The position numbers and the translations under genes are program-made. Below, piece by piece: positions 38,901 through 46,900 of a stretch of DNA of 64,000 bases (its first letter is position 1; each line of letters starts with the position of its first letter). The DNA is from Sipunculus nudus (Eukaryota; Annelida; Sipuncula; Golfingiida; Sipunculidae): NCBI GenBank assembly GCA_026874595.1, contig CM049314.1, forward strand, positions 73,052,300-73,116,299. Direction: 5' to 3'. The notes below the pieces were generated by a model. That model had not been told where the DNA came from. It saw only the letters and a program-made list of their open reading frames with translations, and did not search any database.

Positions 38901-39837
38901 CATCATCATCATCATCATCACACAGCAGACCAACTATTAACTTAAGTCAGGTATGTTATAACAAGCAATCTGCTAAGACAGATCTTCGCACCAGTTAATA
39001 TTCATGGTTTCAAGCATTTCATAAAATAAAATTTATTTTTTCCCCCAAGTTTTTGCTGATAAAATTTTTAATTTCCAGGGTAATTATTTACATATATGTC
39101 ACACCACAAAGACACCATGAGCAATCATAAAATAGATATATTTTGGAATTAGATTTTAATTAAGATAAGAATAAGACTAAACATTTTCTGTTATGCCCCA
39201 GTCAAAGTCAAACGACATTAAATTCAACTTTTTTTCCTTTTAGTAAACACCATAATTTCTTATTCATTATAACAGTATGTGTTATCTATTTGTGCCCGTT
39301 TTTTTTTCGATAAACTTGAGGTGCTTTAGACAATAACAAAGATAGCTACCAGTTCAGGGAAATCCGAACTTAAGTTATCCTTCCATTTGATTTCAGAAGC
39401 CACAAGTCATATTTCAGGCACCACAGATTAAGACTCCCACAACCCCGAGATTTACATCAGCCATTCCAAAAACTCCAACAGGAGCATTCAACCCGGCACA
39501 GCGAATTGTAGTCATGTCACAGCCTCGGCAGTCGCCAACCATTAGTGTACAGTCATCAGTGTTGTCACCCAGCACGCCGACACAAGCGTCCACAGTTGTC
39601 AAGGTCATGGCTCCGTCAAATACGACCTCAGCACTCGGAAATCAGAAAATCGTCGTGGTAACAATGTCTGGCAGTAGTGGTGTACAGCCGAAAAGTTTAA
39701 CATCACCTGCCCATGACCTTGGGGTCAAAAGTGTGTTTGGGACAATTACTCACACGGCTGCTTCAACTACGTCAAGCACTGTTAAAAATGAGTCGTCTCT
39801 GACAGAACTCGGCAAGTCTGACCACAGCTATACATAA
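4433..39837 (+). CDS. TAF6: TAF6, TFIID subunit 6 (gene-level entry; 5' exons missing)
   Basis: Transcription initiation factor TFIID subunit 6, a nuclear scaffold protein of the TFIID complex that pairs with TAF9 through a histone fold. Eleven coding exons are visible, 4433-4519, 5952-6105, 7467-7684, 9187-9252, 9883-9960, 10480-10581, 32316-32440, 32845-32977, 34315-34440, 38729-38950 and 39397-39837. They join in phase with GT-AG borders into 583 codons plus stop. Order of parts: end of the histone fold ([22 protein letters not shown]), the short conserved linker ([20 protein letters not shown]), a variable lysine-rich segment, then the TAF6C HEAT-like domain ([52 protein letters not shown]), then a serine run and a Ser/Thr/Pro-rich tail. 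About 65 N-terminal residues, the start of the histone fold, lie upstream of the window. TAF6L is less likely because the HEAT region matches the TAF6 pattern closely. One intron of 21.7 kb holds another gene on the opposite strand. Confidence 0.95.
4520..5951. other. TAF6 intron with a LINE fragment
   Basis: AT-rich intron. Apart from the LINE remnant near 5585-5848 and a T-run near 5190, I see no coding or structured sequence. Confidence 0.6.
5585..5848 (+). mobile_element. 5'-truncated LINE remnant (CR1/L2-like 3' end)
   Basis: One frame from about 5594 reads [20 protein letters not shown] followed by CQLKSEN, the C-terminal signature common in CR1/L2/Jockey-type reverse transcriptase ORFs (F.YFGP..WNSLP). 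It is followed by a short 3' UTR with GTGAAGCACTTCGG and GCACTATATAGG, close to the 3' ends of L2/CR1-type elements (GCGCTTTG... GCGCTATATAAATAAA), and it ends in an A-rich tail. The 5' part is lost, as usual for LINE insertions. Clade is inference. Confidence 0.7.
5952..6105 (+). CDS. TAF6: TAF6 exon b
   Basis: 154 bp, phase 0 in and phase 1 out. It encodes the conserved linker after the histone fold ([40 protein letters not shown]). The borders are TTTGCAG| and AAAG|GTAATT. Confidence 0.95.
6106..7466. other. TAF6 intron with a piggyBac-like MITE
   Basis: AT-rich intron holding the MITE at 6612-6877. Outside that element no coding or structured sequence is seen. Confidence 0.6.
6612..6877. 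mobile_element. piggyBac-like MITE, 266 bp, TTAA on both sides
   Basis: The left end is TTAA (6608-6611) then CCCTTTACTGTTTACA. The right end is the exact reverse complement, TGTAAACAGTAAAGGG, followed by TTAA (6878-6881). TTAA target sites and CC-starting terminal repeats are the hallmark of the piggyBac superfamily. No transposase frame is present, so it is a non-autonomous element. Confidence 0.88.
7467..7684 (+). CDS. TAF6: TAF6 exon c
   Basis: 218 bp, phase 1 in and phase 0 out. It encodes [19 protein letters not shown], the conserved end of the linker, then a lysine-rich variable region ending [12 protein letters not shown]. Borders are TTGCAG| and ATG|GTAAGT. Confidence 0.95.
7685..9186. 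other. TAF6 intron with a degenerate repeat
   Basis: About 8500-8860 holds two decayed units of roughly 155 bp, marked by ACAAGACTGGTGGTGCC (8601) and ACAAGACTAGTGGTG (8757). Similar phrases occur at 38045 and 38160, so this belongs to the palindrome-bearing repeat families of this window. The rest is unremarkable AT-rich sequence. Confidence 0.55.
9187..9252 (+). CDS. TAF6: TAF6 exon d
   Basis: 22 codons, phase 0 at both ends. It encodes [16 protein letters not shown], the start of the HEAT-like TAF6C domain. The donor is TGT|GTAAGT. Confidence 0.95.
9253..9882. other. TAF6 intron with a short (TA)n run
   Basis: AT-rich intron with a TA dinucleotide run at about 9271-9302. No other structure is seen. 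Confidence 0.6.
9883..9960 (+). CDS. TAF6: TAF6 exon e
   Basis: 26 codons, phase 0 at both ends, encoding [20 protein letters not shown] of the HEAT-like domain. Borders are TATACAG| and GGG|GTAAGT. Confidence 0.95.
9961..10479. other. TAF6 intron
   Basis: 519 bp of intron in which I see nothing beyond the splice signals. Confidence 0.6.
10480..10581 (+). CDS. TAF6: TAF6 exon f
   Basis: 34 codons, phase 0 at both ends, encoding [20 protein letters not shown] and PTLYLEKY, the most conserved stretch of TAF6C. The donor is TAT|GTAAGT. Confidence 0.95.
11306..11914. mobile_element. MITE, copy B of the CTGTCCACC terminal-repeat family
   Basis: The left end reads GTTCCACCACCACTGTCCACC and the right end, reverse-complemented, reads CCATTCCACCATCCCTGTCC. 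The same inverted ends bound copy A (21406-21660) and copy C (49189-49680). There is no transposase frame. The superfamily is not clear. Confidence 0.6.
13919..13966. repeat. (TA)n microsatellite
   Basis: About 24 TA dinucleotides in the intron, with short imperfect TA-rich flanks. Confidence 0.95.
14366..14806. repeat. 11-bp tandem repeat (AGAATCAYTGT), about 40 units
   Basis: Degenerate 11-bp units alternate between AGAATCACTGT and AGAATCATTGT, so a 22-bp higher period is also visible. Some units carry TCTAGAATC. The array sits in the giant TAF6 intron, far from any exon, so unlike other arrays in the window it is not built on a splice junction. Confidence 0.9.
15765..16015. repeat. Imperfect repeat, about 3 units of 75-90 bp
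   Basis: The phrases GGTGGTCTTAT...CAGGTCAG, then TTTAACCA or TATAACCA, then AAGGAGGGTC recur three times with decay. The relation between units is clear by eye, but the boundaries are not. Confidence 0.6.
16578..16583 (-). terminator. Polyadenylation signal of the nested gene
   Basis: TTTATT on the + strand is AATAAA on the - strand, about 137 bases after the stop codon of the nested gene. This is a position-based assignment. Confidence 0.5.
16720..18090 (-). CDS. Nested intronless gene, unrecognised 456-residue protein
   Basis: A single open frame on the strand opposite to TAF6, inside its 21.7-kb intron. I chose the ATG at 18090: it is the first ATG after an in-frame TGA ten codons upstream, and it has a strong initiation context (GTGGCCATGG). 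The stop is TAG at 16720. I do not recognise the family. In order: an acidic N-terminus; a cysteine-rich patch at residues 41-57 ([17 protein letters not shown]); a proline-rich segment and a lysine-rich stretch (113-133, [19 protein letters not shown]) that could be a nuclear signal; a long Ser-rich low-complexity middle with two ARSSSN motifs; a more ordered charged segment at about 300-385 ([39 protein letters not shown]); a Pro/Lys tail. No membrane segment or signal peptide is seen. Length, codon-like composition and absence of stops argue it is real. It could be a retrogene; no poly(A) tract or target duplication was found. Confidence 0.75.
   Translation of the reverse strand: MALPLFNDTGSTESFPAIEEASLTEANVRQHSLMVDIFEKCRRLHPDECCKYCAIYCNNLTNLQHTQIDYWRQDVNRNQMATPIMKVKPSELPTAPYTPPGRPDKTEGFRIIKTPKSLRKPKPSTGKKLRKQPKSQSNSTLDTESAEFQAKILKFLRDDGSYNSASGSGDNKKQRSPHLPTDTASRTASDLSTVSFSSGSMRARSSSNELLNVLTIDDCKRKNSYHKDTGRHMSARSSSNTVSSDHYPNYSSRDGNRLKIPETQGKVFPNVCPVTSASKDTVRKAHFAENDDSLSTGTAYSLFIEPNETAIRALDTMIQTRDVMCNSAKRGLFRYEPSCRPLQTDYYQSRRFHLLNNRLHELIEDQYLSGGRLQDKIKKFHDKHSPKPKPIQTPEPPKSALFPGSARPAQRKHGVTFASVTQPPKHQNSQGQDSFLEILINMDDKKKPGISEMTND
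18091..21405. other. Giant TAF6 intron, part 2
   Basis: The 5' flank of the nested gene lies at 18091-18400 and should hold its promoter, but I see no clear TATA box or initiator. The rest is AT-rich, with TA runs (18660-18674, 20128-20160), a TTA-rich stretch (19855-19885) and a TTA run (20163-20183). No exons are seen. Confidence 0.55.
21406..21660. mobile_element. MITE, copy A of the CTGTCCACC terminal-repeat family
   Basis: The left end reads ATTCCTGTCCACCTAATTTT and the right end has CAAAAATTAGGTGGACAGGG, its reverse complement over about 20 bases, followed by ATGGTGGAATGG. The element is about 255 bp with no coding frame. It is the best preserved of three copies. Confidence 0.75.
21661..22756. 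other. Giant TAF6 intron, part 3
   Basis: Intron without exons. It contains the 17-bp inverted repeat pair described next. Confidence 0.55.
22353..22721. repeat. 369-bp segment bounded by a perfect 17-bp inverted repeat
   Basis: GGAAATATGGTAATTAC at 22353-22369 is the exact reverse complement of 22705-22721. The spacing and exactness suggest a MITE-like element or its subterminal repeats. No target duplication was recognised. Confidence 0.6.
22757..23105. repeat. 23-bp tandem repeat, about 15 units
   Basis: Units of GGAGGATCACATGACC plus CTCTCCT, with ACATAAC and ACATGACT variants recurring in a larger pattern every 4-5 units. It sits in intron sequence and is not at an exon border. Confidence 0.93.
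23838..23908. repeat. (TA)n microsatellite, about 35 units
   Basis: Long uninterrupted TA dinucleotide run in the TAF6 intron; probably highly variable in length. Confidence 0.97.
23909..28249. other. Giant TAF6 intron, part 4
   Basis: AT-rich intron with a C run at about 25571-25580 and a TA run at about 26484-26497. The only protein-like frame is the weak candidate at 27338-27586. No other structure is seen. Confidence 0.5.
27338..27586 (-). CDS. Weak candidate ORF, 82 residues
   Basis: It starts at a true ATG (27586) and is richer in G+C than its surroundings. It reads [20 protein letters not shown], then a segment with CCDRELNKC and [11 protein letters not shown] recognise no family and it lies in a repeat-rich intron. 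A perfect-looking donor (ATCAG|GTAAGA) lies about 85 bases downstream on the same strand at about 27258, which could mean a spliced transcript. It may equally be chance. Confidence 0.25.
   Translation of the reverse strand: MIKQPENRRPALKKANLENTNAATRAQTAIVGAYLHGGPHCCDRELNKCSLPEGLCGVVFDCQTLQILTDGDYYPVAKKPPV
28250..29700 (-). mobile_element. Repeat element E1 (conserved head and tail, 340-bp inner units)
   Basis: The left end is a hairpin, TAGCTCAGCTGACT / AGTCATCTGAGCTA (28253-28283), followed by TATAGCGATC. The right end holds GCTGAGCGTCATGACCCA and AGGTCACTTGTTTT. The same two ends, in opposite orientation, bound E2 (41506-45739) and E3 (54712-63051). Inside are about three units of roughly 340 bp, each with CTGTTAACAGGGCACAAAT or a variant (28511, 28854, 29180) and a GGTGGYRCCACC-like palindrome (28435, 28780, 29111). 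A 17-base C run lies at 28646-28662. No transposase or RT frame is seen. Confidence 0.7.
30312..32068 (+). mobile_element. Repeat element X1, with five 280-bp tandem units
   Basis: The left end is GTATCCGCCAAAAC, then TTTTGCGGATAC, a hairpin, followed by a GCC/GCG-rich block (30356-30400). The right end contains GGCGGATACACGTAGTCG, a second hairpin (GTAGTCG...CGACTAC) and CCCGTATTCTAG. Between them are five units starting at 30558, 30838, 31115, 31395 and 31674, spacing 277-280 bp. Each unit is a diverged dimer of about 140-bp halves, and each half carries GGTGGCGCCACC. A second copy in reverse orientation is X2 at 54897-62052. Open frames across the units repeat with the DNA and are not taken as genes. 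Confidence 0.75.
32069..32315. other. End of the giant TAF6 intron
   Basis: Unique sequence ending in the acceptor CTTGTAG at 32315. Confidence 0.6.
32316..32440 (+). CDS. TAF6: TAF6 exon g
   Basis: 125 bp, phase 0 in and phase 2 out, encoding [20 protein letters not shown] and [18 protein letters not shown]. The donor is CA|GTAAGT. Confidence 0.95.
32441..32844. other. TAF6 intron
   Basis: 404 bp of AT-rich intron; nothing further seen. Confidence 0.6.
32845..32977 (+). CDS. TAF6: TAF6 exon h
   Basis: 133 bp, phase 2 in and phase 0 out, encoding [20 protein letters not shown] and [19 protein letters not shown]-like repeats. The acceptor is TTATAG| and the donor GAG|GTAACA. Confidence 0.95.
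32978..34314. other. TAF6 intron
   Basis: 1.3 kb of AT-rich intron with a short GTCTGTCTGTCC-type run near 33838-33870. No gene or element end is recognised. Confidence 0.55.
34315..34440 (+). CDS. TAF6: TAF6 exon i
   Basis: 42 codons, phase 0 at both ends, encoding [20 protein letters not shown] and [14 protein letters not shown]. Borders are TTCACAG| and CTG|GTATGG. Confidence 0.95.
34630..38361. mobile_element. Repeat element W filling TAF6 intron 9
   Basis: The left end contains TTAGCGAACCTGTG at about 34637. The right end contains the inverted form CACAGGTTCGCATTAGGCC at about 38334. The inverted ends are about 25 bp and imperfect. The left part has a run rich in GTCCGTCGTCCGTCGTC. A second start-like copy, AGTGAACCTGTGAACTAATGCGATGG, begins near 36055. 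GTGGCGCCACCT palindromes occur at 35121 and 36426, with decayed forms later. 37380-37910 holds about three tandem units with ACAGGTCAAGAGTTCACTCAG. No coding frame of transposon type is seen. It may be several related fragments rather than one element. Confidence 0.55.
38729..38950 (+). CDS. TAF6: TAF6 exon j with serine run
   Basis: 74 codons, phase 0 at both ends. It ends the HEAT-like domain ([36 protein letters not shown]), then enters a TCA/TCG/TCC-coded serine run of about 20 residues broken by TA, ASS and L. That tract is a trinucleotide repeat inside coding sequence and is likely length-variable. The acceptor follows a T-run. Confidence 0.93.
38951..39396. other. Last TAF6 intron
   Basis: 446 bp, AT-rich; nothing seen beyond the splice sites. 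Confidence 0.6.
39397..39837 (+). CDS. TAF6: TAF6 last exon, Ser/Thr/Pro-rich tail and stop
   Basis: 146 codons plus TAA. The tail is Thr/Ser/Pro/Val-rich ([39 protein letters not shown]) and of low complexity, as in the TAF6 C-terminus of other animals. The acceptor is TTTCAG|. Confidence 0.92.
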   Translation, partial: KPQVIFQAPQIKTPTTPRFTSAIPKTPTGAFNPAQRIVVMSQPRQSPTISVQSSVLSPSTPTQASTVVKVMAPSNTTSALGNQKIVVVTMSGSSGVQPKSLTSPAHDLGVKSVFGTITHTAASTTSSTVKNESSLTELGKSDHSYT

Positions 39838-39891
39838 ACACAAATATCCAATACTCTGCCATTTTATATAGAAGTAAATCTGATAAATAAT

Positions 39892-39897
39892 AATAAA
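39892..39897 (+). terminator. TAF6 polyadenylation signal
   Basis: AATAAA, 55 bases after the TAF6 stop, in an AT-rich context. An overlapping AATAATAATAAA run makes it the obvious candidate. Confidence 0.7.
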
Positions 39898-40671
39898 CTA
39901 TACCTCTCTCAAATGTGTGTTAACTTCTTTTTTTTAAGGCAAAATTGCCATCCGTGCATGTGTTTAAGGTCATGTGAAGCATGTTATGCCACCCCTCCAC
40001 CAGATAAAGGAACCTACCAGTACCAGTTCTCAAGACCAGAATACTGACAGTTAGGAACGGCCCCGCAAAAGGCCCCAACACTTCAATGTGTGATGCTTGA
40101 AAAAATATAATATAGGACCGGATGACATGCAGAGACGGACAAAACGGAACCAAAAACAGTATTTAAACATCAGGTATATGTGCAAGATGAAAGGCCTGGG
40201 ATGAAAAGTTTGGCTTAAAATGCATGCACAGCTTTCTAAAGATGTGGGTCCTGTGACCTTGGACTTCATGACCCCTTAATCAACAGAGTTCTTGCTTTAG
40301 TGGTGGGCCATATATGTCAAGTTTGAAATCCATATGTCCATCGAAACTGGAAACAAATTAGTGGACGGACAGAGAGAGAGACTGATTACTACAGGGCACC
40401 TCCTCCCTCAACCAGGGCTCTTTAGGGCAGTGTAGGTCTCAACAGTCACACTTCAAAATCAAAATTTGCTACATTTCAAGGAAACACCTGTATACATTTC
40501 ACGTGCATGCAGCTTGCTTATTACACATGCTGTGAAGTGCATCTGACCCAACAAACCCTAAACAATAGAGTCATACTCTTGTGAATAGGATTCTGCACAT
40601 TGTACAAATTACCAGTACCCTGCCACCTGGTGGGTGTATAATAAACAAAGACCTGTATTTTTTAAACCATA

Positions 40672-40677
40672 TTTATT
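40672..40677 (-). terminator. UBAC2 polyadenylation signal
   Basis: TTTATT on the + strand (AATAAA on the - strand), about 200 bases after the UBAC2 stop. Confidence 0.6.
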
Positions 40678-40878
40678 TCTCCAGATACATATTTATAAGG
40701 CAGAACAGATCCCTTATATTTTCATGTTTTGTTTTAAATAAAAAAAAGAACAAATCAGAATTGTTATAAAGAAAATATAATTTTTAAACCAAAGTATTTC
40801 CAGACGTACTTAAATAACAAACCATATCCTTTATCATTATTTCTTGCGTCCATTAATCCTGTGACCACATTTGTACTA

Positions 40879-40989
40879 TCATGACTGTTGTAACAGTAAA
40901 TTTGTTGCTAGTTGTACGTTGTTGTTTGACACCTGAAGTGCTCCGACTGCGCTGTCTCTGTTGAATCCCATATCCACGAGGGTTTGTAC
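40879..40989 (-). CDS. UBAC2: UBAC2 last exon, UBA domain
   Basis: 36 codons plus TGA, phase 0. It reads VQTLVDMGFNRDSAVGALQV then SNNNVQLATNLLLQQ, a clear three-helix UBA domain with the MGF loop. The acceptor is CTTTTTTACAG|. The exon is short and easily missed, but it continues the PPPEESQ of the preceding exon exactly as in UBAC2 orthologues. Confidence 0.92.
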   Translation of the reverse strand, partial: VQTLVDMGFNRDSAVGALQVSNNNVQLATNLLLQQS

Positions 40990-43900
40990 CTGTAAAAAAG
41001 GTGAAAAATTAATTACTCAAATACTGATTTAAAAGTAAGCTGACTCACTGAGCTGCAGTATTGTCTGAATAACTTACGTCCATAAAGGCTCTTCAAATCT
41101 TCATTTGAACTTTTTGAAAGCCCCAAAGTCACACATTAATTGTGTAAATAATTGTTTGTATATTATCAATGCACAGGTATAATCATGGCTAAATGTTAAA
41201 CTTACCTGATAATGCTCATTACAGATAGCTTGTTAATTAACCTTAGGGGGCAGATACACTCTAATCACCTAAAGGAGGGGGTTCAACACCTGAGCTCAGG
41301 TAAACAAGTGTGCAAGGAATACTAGTTGACTATATATATTCTCTTGTATGCAGACATATTGGGAAGAAACCCCACAGGACATTAAGCTTAAAACCAAAAA
41401 TCCTCACAGGATTTAATATATTATTCTTTTTCCCATATTTTTTTAATGTTTAACAATAAGTGGTGCACAACCCCTCTTATTACACCCCTGTATCCCTAGC
41501 AACAGAAAACAAGTGACCCATGGGTTATGACGCTCAGCTGCCAAGCATGACCTGCGACATCATGGGCTGCGATTCACAACTAGTAAAATTGTTGCAGAAC
41601 CTATATGCCAATTTTGTTTAAACTTTCTACATTGCCATAAATTCTTATCATATATGTCTGGTTAAAACATAGTGAACTAGATATTTCTTGGCACCGCAGG
41701 TGCCAGAGTATCCCCAGACATAGTAGGGCCCCCCCCCTTTAAGAATAGGCCCTCATTTTTAGCAGCATATACTGACACTTGGCAAGCAATTATTGTTTCT
41801 TCCATCTATCAATCCACAATCTTTTTGAAGATGTTGGTCCTGTGACCTTGACCTTTGACCTCATGACCCAAAAATCAATTGGGGTCTTGCTTTTTCAATG
41901 GGACATATATAAGTCAAGTTTGAAATCTTACATCAATAAAAGCAGGAATTATCATCCAGAAACTAATTTTTGGACAGATGGCTCCTGTGGCCTTGACCTT
42001 TGACCTTGTGACCCCAAAATTGATATTGATCATCCACTTTTATATATAAATCAATAGAGGTCTAGATTTATTAATGGGCCATATATATAAGTCAGGTTTG
42101 AAATCCATATATTAATCCAAGCTTGAATTATCATCTCAGGAACTAATTTTTGGACAGATGGCTCCTGTTACTTTCACCTTTGACCTTGTGACCTCACAAT
42201 TGACAGGCGTCTTCCTCTATTGGCAGGGGAACTGTATGTGCAAGATGAAATGTCTGAGATGAAATGTTTGGCTGAAAATGCATCCACATCTTTTTGAATC
42301 AATTCGGGTCTTGCTTTTCTAATGGGACATATACAAGTCAAGTTTGAAATCCATACATCAATAAAAGCAGGCATTATCATCCAGAAACTAATTTTTGGAC
42401 AGATGGCTCCTGTGACCTTCACCTTTGACCTTGTGACCTCAAAAATTGATAGGGGTCTTCCACTCTTGGCAGGTGATCTATATGTGCAAGATGAAAGATC
42501 TGAGATGAATTGTTTGGCTGAAAATGCATCCACAATCTTTTTAAAGATGTGTTCTGTGACCTTGACCTTTGACCTCATGACCCCAAAATCAATTCGGGTC
42601 TTGCTTTTCCAATGGGTCATATACAAGTCAAGTTTGAGATCCATACATCAATAAAAGCAGGAATTATCATCCAGAAACTAATTTTTTGACATATAGCTCC
42701 TGTGGCCTTGACCTTTGTTCTTGTGACCCCAAAATTGATATGGATCATCCACTATTGGCAAGTGAGCTATATATTCAAGATGGAACACCTTGAAAGTTTG
42801 GCTTAAAATGCATCCACAGTATCTTGTAAGATGCAAGTCCAATGACCTTGACCTTAGACCTCATGACCCTAGAACCTATAGGGTTCTTACTTTAGTAGTG
42901 GGCCATACATGTCACGTTTGAAATCCATTTGGCTATCAACACTGGAGATATCATAAGAGGTGTGTGATTTTCACCAAATATGGACACATTAAAGGTCAAG
43001 GCCACTCTCATGGTAAAGGTCATGACCCAAATGTAAACAGACCTCATCCCATAGCCCATCTCTCTACATGTGCATAATATGAAAGAAATCTGTCCATTAG
43101 TTTTTGACTTATAATGCTTACAGTACTGTCAAGTGGCAATTATGAGGGTATTAAAAGGCGTAAAAACAAGAAAAGGATAATAGGTGGCGCCACCAGTTTC
43201 CGGTATATCACAAGGCTATCCAAGATCTTCGGTCACCTTAATTTTTAGACCAGTCCATGCAAGCTTACTTGAGATATTAAAGAATTTGTGTTATTTTCAG
43301 CAATAATGGACCTATTCAAGGTCAAGGTCATTCTCCTAGCATAGGTCATAACCCCATTTTAAATAGGCTTTGTTCCCTCACCTATATCTATACAAATGTA
43401 AAGTTTGAAAAAAATCAGTGAAATATTTTTTGAGTTATCCCACACACAAGGTTTTTCTGCGGCTGCGGCGGGACCGTCGTGAAACCATAGTATCCCGACT
43501 TTGTCTGGGGATACAATGATGGTCTGAGGCAAAATGTATGGTTGTTGAGCTATCAGGAACTAATCCCACAGCTTGCTCGATACCTGTCAGTCTCAAAAGG
43601 AATACCACACAGGCCACATTTAAGATTAAAATATAGCAAAATATCAAGGAAATCCATGCAAGAATTATTGTGAAATGGGTACTTCCATATTAATTTTTAT
43701 TCAATACAAGCCAACTGTACTGAGCTTTCATAAATGATGGTCATATTTATTAAGAAATCTTTGACCCAATGCAAGATAACATTAATATACATCCCACTGC
43801 ATTCACTTTAATAGTTCTTGGGATAATATGTTCTAAAGGAATTTATAGATGGCTTCCTGGTGGCCATATTGGATTTCTGACAGGTCGGAAATTGAACAAC

Positions 43901-46900
43901 AAACATCCTCTAAAAGGGACCAAACATCATAAAAAATCACAGAAACTGCCCTGGCAAAAGGATTTCTAAAATGGCTACCTGGCAGACATAATGGTTTTCT
44001 GACAAGTCTGACATTTGATATCACACATCCTCCAACAAGACACTAAACTTGTAGCAATTGCTTCAAAGAATGTAACAGTTATGAATGTCCAAAACAATTC
44101 AAAAAGCATGATCAGGTTGGAGAGCTCTCATATCAGATTTATGAACATGCAAATGTTAAAAAATGTTTTAATTATCAGCTTGCTATTCAATGGGGTCAGC
44201 AGGGTAGGTAAACTGCAAAACCTAAAAGAAAAGAAATGCTGAAAGCATCACTAAGAGTCTTGTAATCAAATAAAGCCATCCTAAATCCAGGTAAAGACCC
44301 ACATATTATCAGAACAAACACTTGCTGGTATATCTGATGATTTTTATAATAATATTCAGATATCTAGAAAACTAAGTTTAATGCTATGATTCCATGATAT
44401 AAACTGCAAAATGTTCCCATCATTTTATAAATCAGTAGCTAAACCTTAACACTTAACTCTCATAGTCTTAATGCCTGGCCAAAGCATTCCGGCAACAGTG
44501 TTTTTGTTATGCACTAATGATATATCCTTATCACTCCATGAGCTGATACAAAAGGGAGTCATATATCACAAGTGTCACTGACAATTATGGGCACATAGTG
44601 AGATGTACCAGTTGTGAGTGCCATGGTAATATATACAAGAAAAAAAGAAAAATAGAGATGGTCTACAAAATAAGTTATTGTGAACATCCCTGACCTATGA
44701 CCTTGGCCTTTTGCCCACATATCAACTGGATTCTTTCTAAATGGTGGGTAACTACTTACCACTTACATCTTGCCGGGTGTAATTACTTGGCAACCAATGA
44801 GTGAATAACCTTTAACCTCCTGACCAGCTGACCTCAAAATCAATTAGTTATTTCTTCATGCAAAAAGACCCATAAATATGAAGTTTGAATCAAATTCAGT
44901 GATGCATAGATGTGGCATATGTGAAAGACTGAAGGTTTGGGTTGAACAGTTTCACCTGAAATATGTTCACAAGCATTTATAACAATATTGTGACCTTGAC
45001 CTTTGACCTTTTGAACTCAACATCAATAGGCTTCTTCTCCTATTGGTAGGCAAGTCATATATGACAGATGGAAAGTATAGATTGAAAAGTTTGCCTTAAA
45101 ATGACTCCACGCAAGAAGAGGGTGCTGTGAACTTGACCTTTGACCTCAAAATCAACAGGTCTTTTCCCCTGTTGGCAGAGAAGCGATATCAGTGCTGAAA
45201 GGTTTGGAATGAAAGGTCTAGCTTGAAATGTGTCCACAACCTTTTCAAAGAAGTGGATCCTGTGACCCTGAACTTTGACCTTGTGACCTCAACATCTATA
45301 GGATTCTTCTCCCACTTAGTAGGTGAGCTATATGTGAAAGATCAAAGAATTGGGATGAAAGGTTTGGCTTAAAATGCATCCTGAGGCTTTTCAAAGAAGT
45401 TGGTTCTGTGACCTTGACCTTTGACCTCAAAATAATTATGGTTCTTCCCCTGTTGGTAGGTGAGCTGTATTTGAAAGATGGAAGGTGTGGGATGAAAATT
45501 TTGGCTAAAAGAATTATTTCTGGGGGGTGCAAACACACCCCATAACTTCGAGAATATAGGTCACAGTGACCTAATTTCAGGTCCTCAGAACCTCTAAGAC
45601 TGCATAGGGTTCATGGCCCTAGCCCCTATGGTTATGATTTGAGCCCTGCTAACGACCGGCCGGACGGACAGACGGAAGGACGCCGGACAAAGACCCATCG
45701 CTATAGCCCAGCATGACTGAAAGTCAGCTGAGCTAAAAACCCTCTCTTGTTAAAGACCTGAGGGGCCCCCTTCTACTCGGATAATAAAAGGATAAAATTT
45801 CCCATCTTATACCAGTGTGAATTTAATAGCCAGAGGTATCATAATACAGTATGGTATTGTATTGACAAAGGGTATATATATGTAAATTGAGGTTGGAGGA
45901 CAAGGGGATCGAAAGACTGGGCTGATTGCTGGTACTACTTGGTGCTAGTGATGCTGCTGACAGAGTTACCTGGCTCTCTTCTGGAGGAGGCTGCCGACTG
46001 CTGGATGGACCTACAAGATACAGAGAGGGTTAAACTAAGTTTATACAAGAATACAACCATATCATCCTTGTAATACCAAACCTTACATTCAATGATATCT
46101 TTCACAGTTTGTAAAATTAAAATCCTTTAAAAGTCTCTTTAAAAAGTAAGAGTATATACTTTAAATATCATGAGATTTAAGAGAATGAAAAATCCAGGAA
46201 AAATCATGTAATAAACTTTTTTTTCTGGTAGTTTGGAAATTCTTTCTTAAAAATTCTTGTTCCAGTGTAGAATTAAAAAAGATACAGAAAAAATATTGCA
46301 AGTATGCTAGAAGTTTTATCTTTAATATTCAGCAAGTGTTCATCCCATTATTCTTTTCAAGTTTTTAGGCGAGGCCTTTATTACATTCTGAAAGGTAGGA
46401 TGATTACTGTGAAATGGAAGATCTCAAGGTCAATCTTGTCATTGCATGAAAGCAAAATTGTAATATCTTGAAAGAGCCCCTCAATAGGGATGTATCAGTA
46501 AATCAAATAATCAATGCATTGAATTGCAACCCTTCAATTAAACTGTAAATGCTTCATAACCTTTCAAATCAATTTGTTTTGATTATTATTTCATGCATGC
46601 ATCCCTCCTAATGGTTCGGTGAGCTGTAAACTCTGACAAAGCACACTATGATACTGAAACTATTTATTGTGTATGTGCTCATGATATAGTTTCAATGTTA
46701 GCAGGTAAAGCACACAACATACACAGAAATGAAAATATGCTGATATTGTCAGAAATACTAATTTTTGTTGGGCTCTAATTTTTGTCACAGGGAGTTTTCC
46801 CAAGGATGCTATCACGGCAGAGATGACGGTGCCCACAGAAGTGTTGATAGTTTATCAAATTAAACGGCCTCACTTTTTTAAAGAAAACTAAAAGATGTTT

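Larger units (their letters stand above)
39838..40878. other. Convergent 3' region between TAF6 and UBAC2
   Basis: The TAF6 3' UTR ends near an AATAAA at 39892. The UBAC2 3' UTR comes from the other side and has its own signal near 40672. About 40165-40345 is a fragment of the E2-type repeat (CCTGTGACCTTGGACTTCATG). The two stop codons are 1041 bp apart. Confidence 0.65.

Noticed and set aside
42174-42654. Overlapping frames of 156 (-) and 110 (+) residues in E2
   Set aside because: Both run across repeated units with TGACCTTTGACC and repeat their own peptides. They are products of the repeat.
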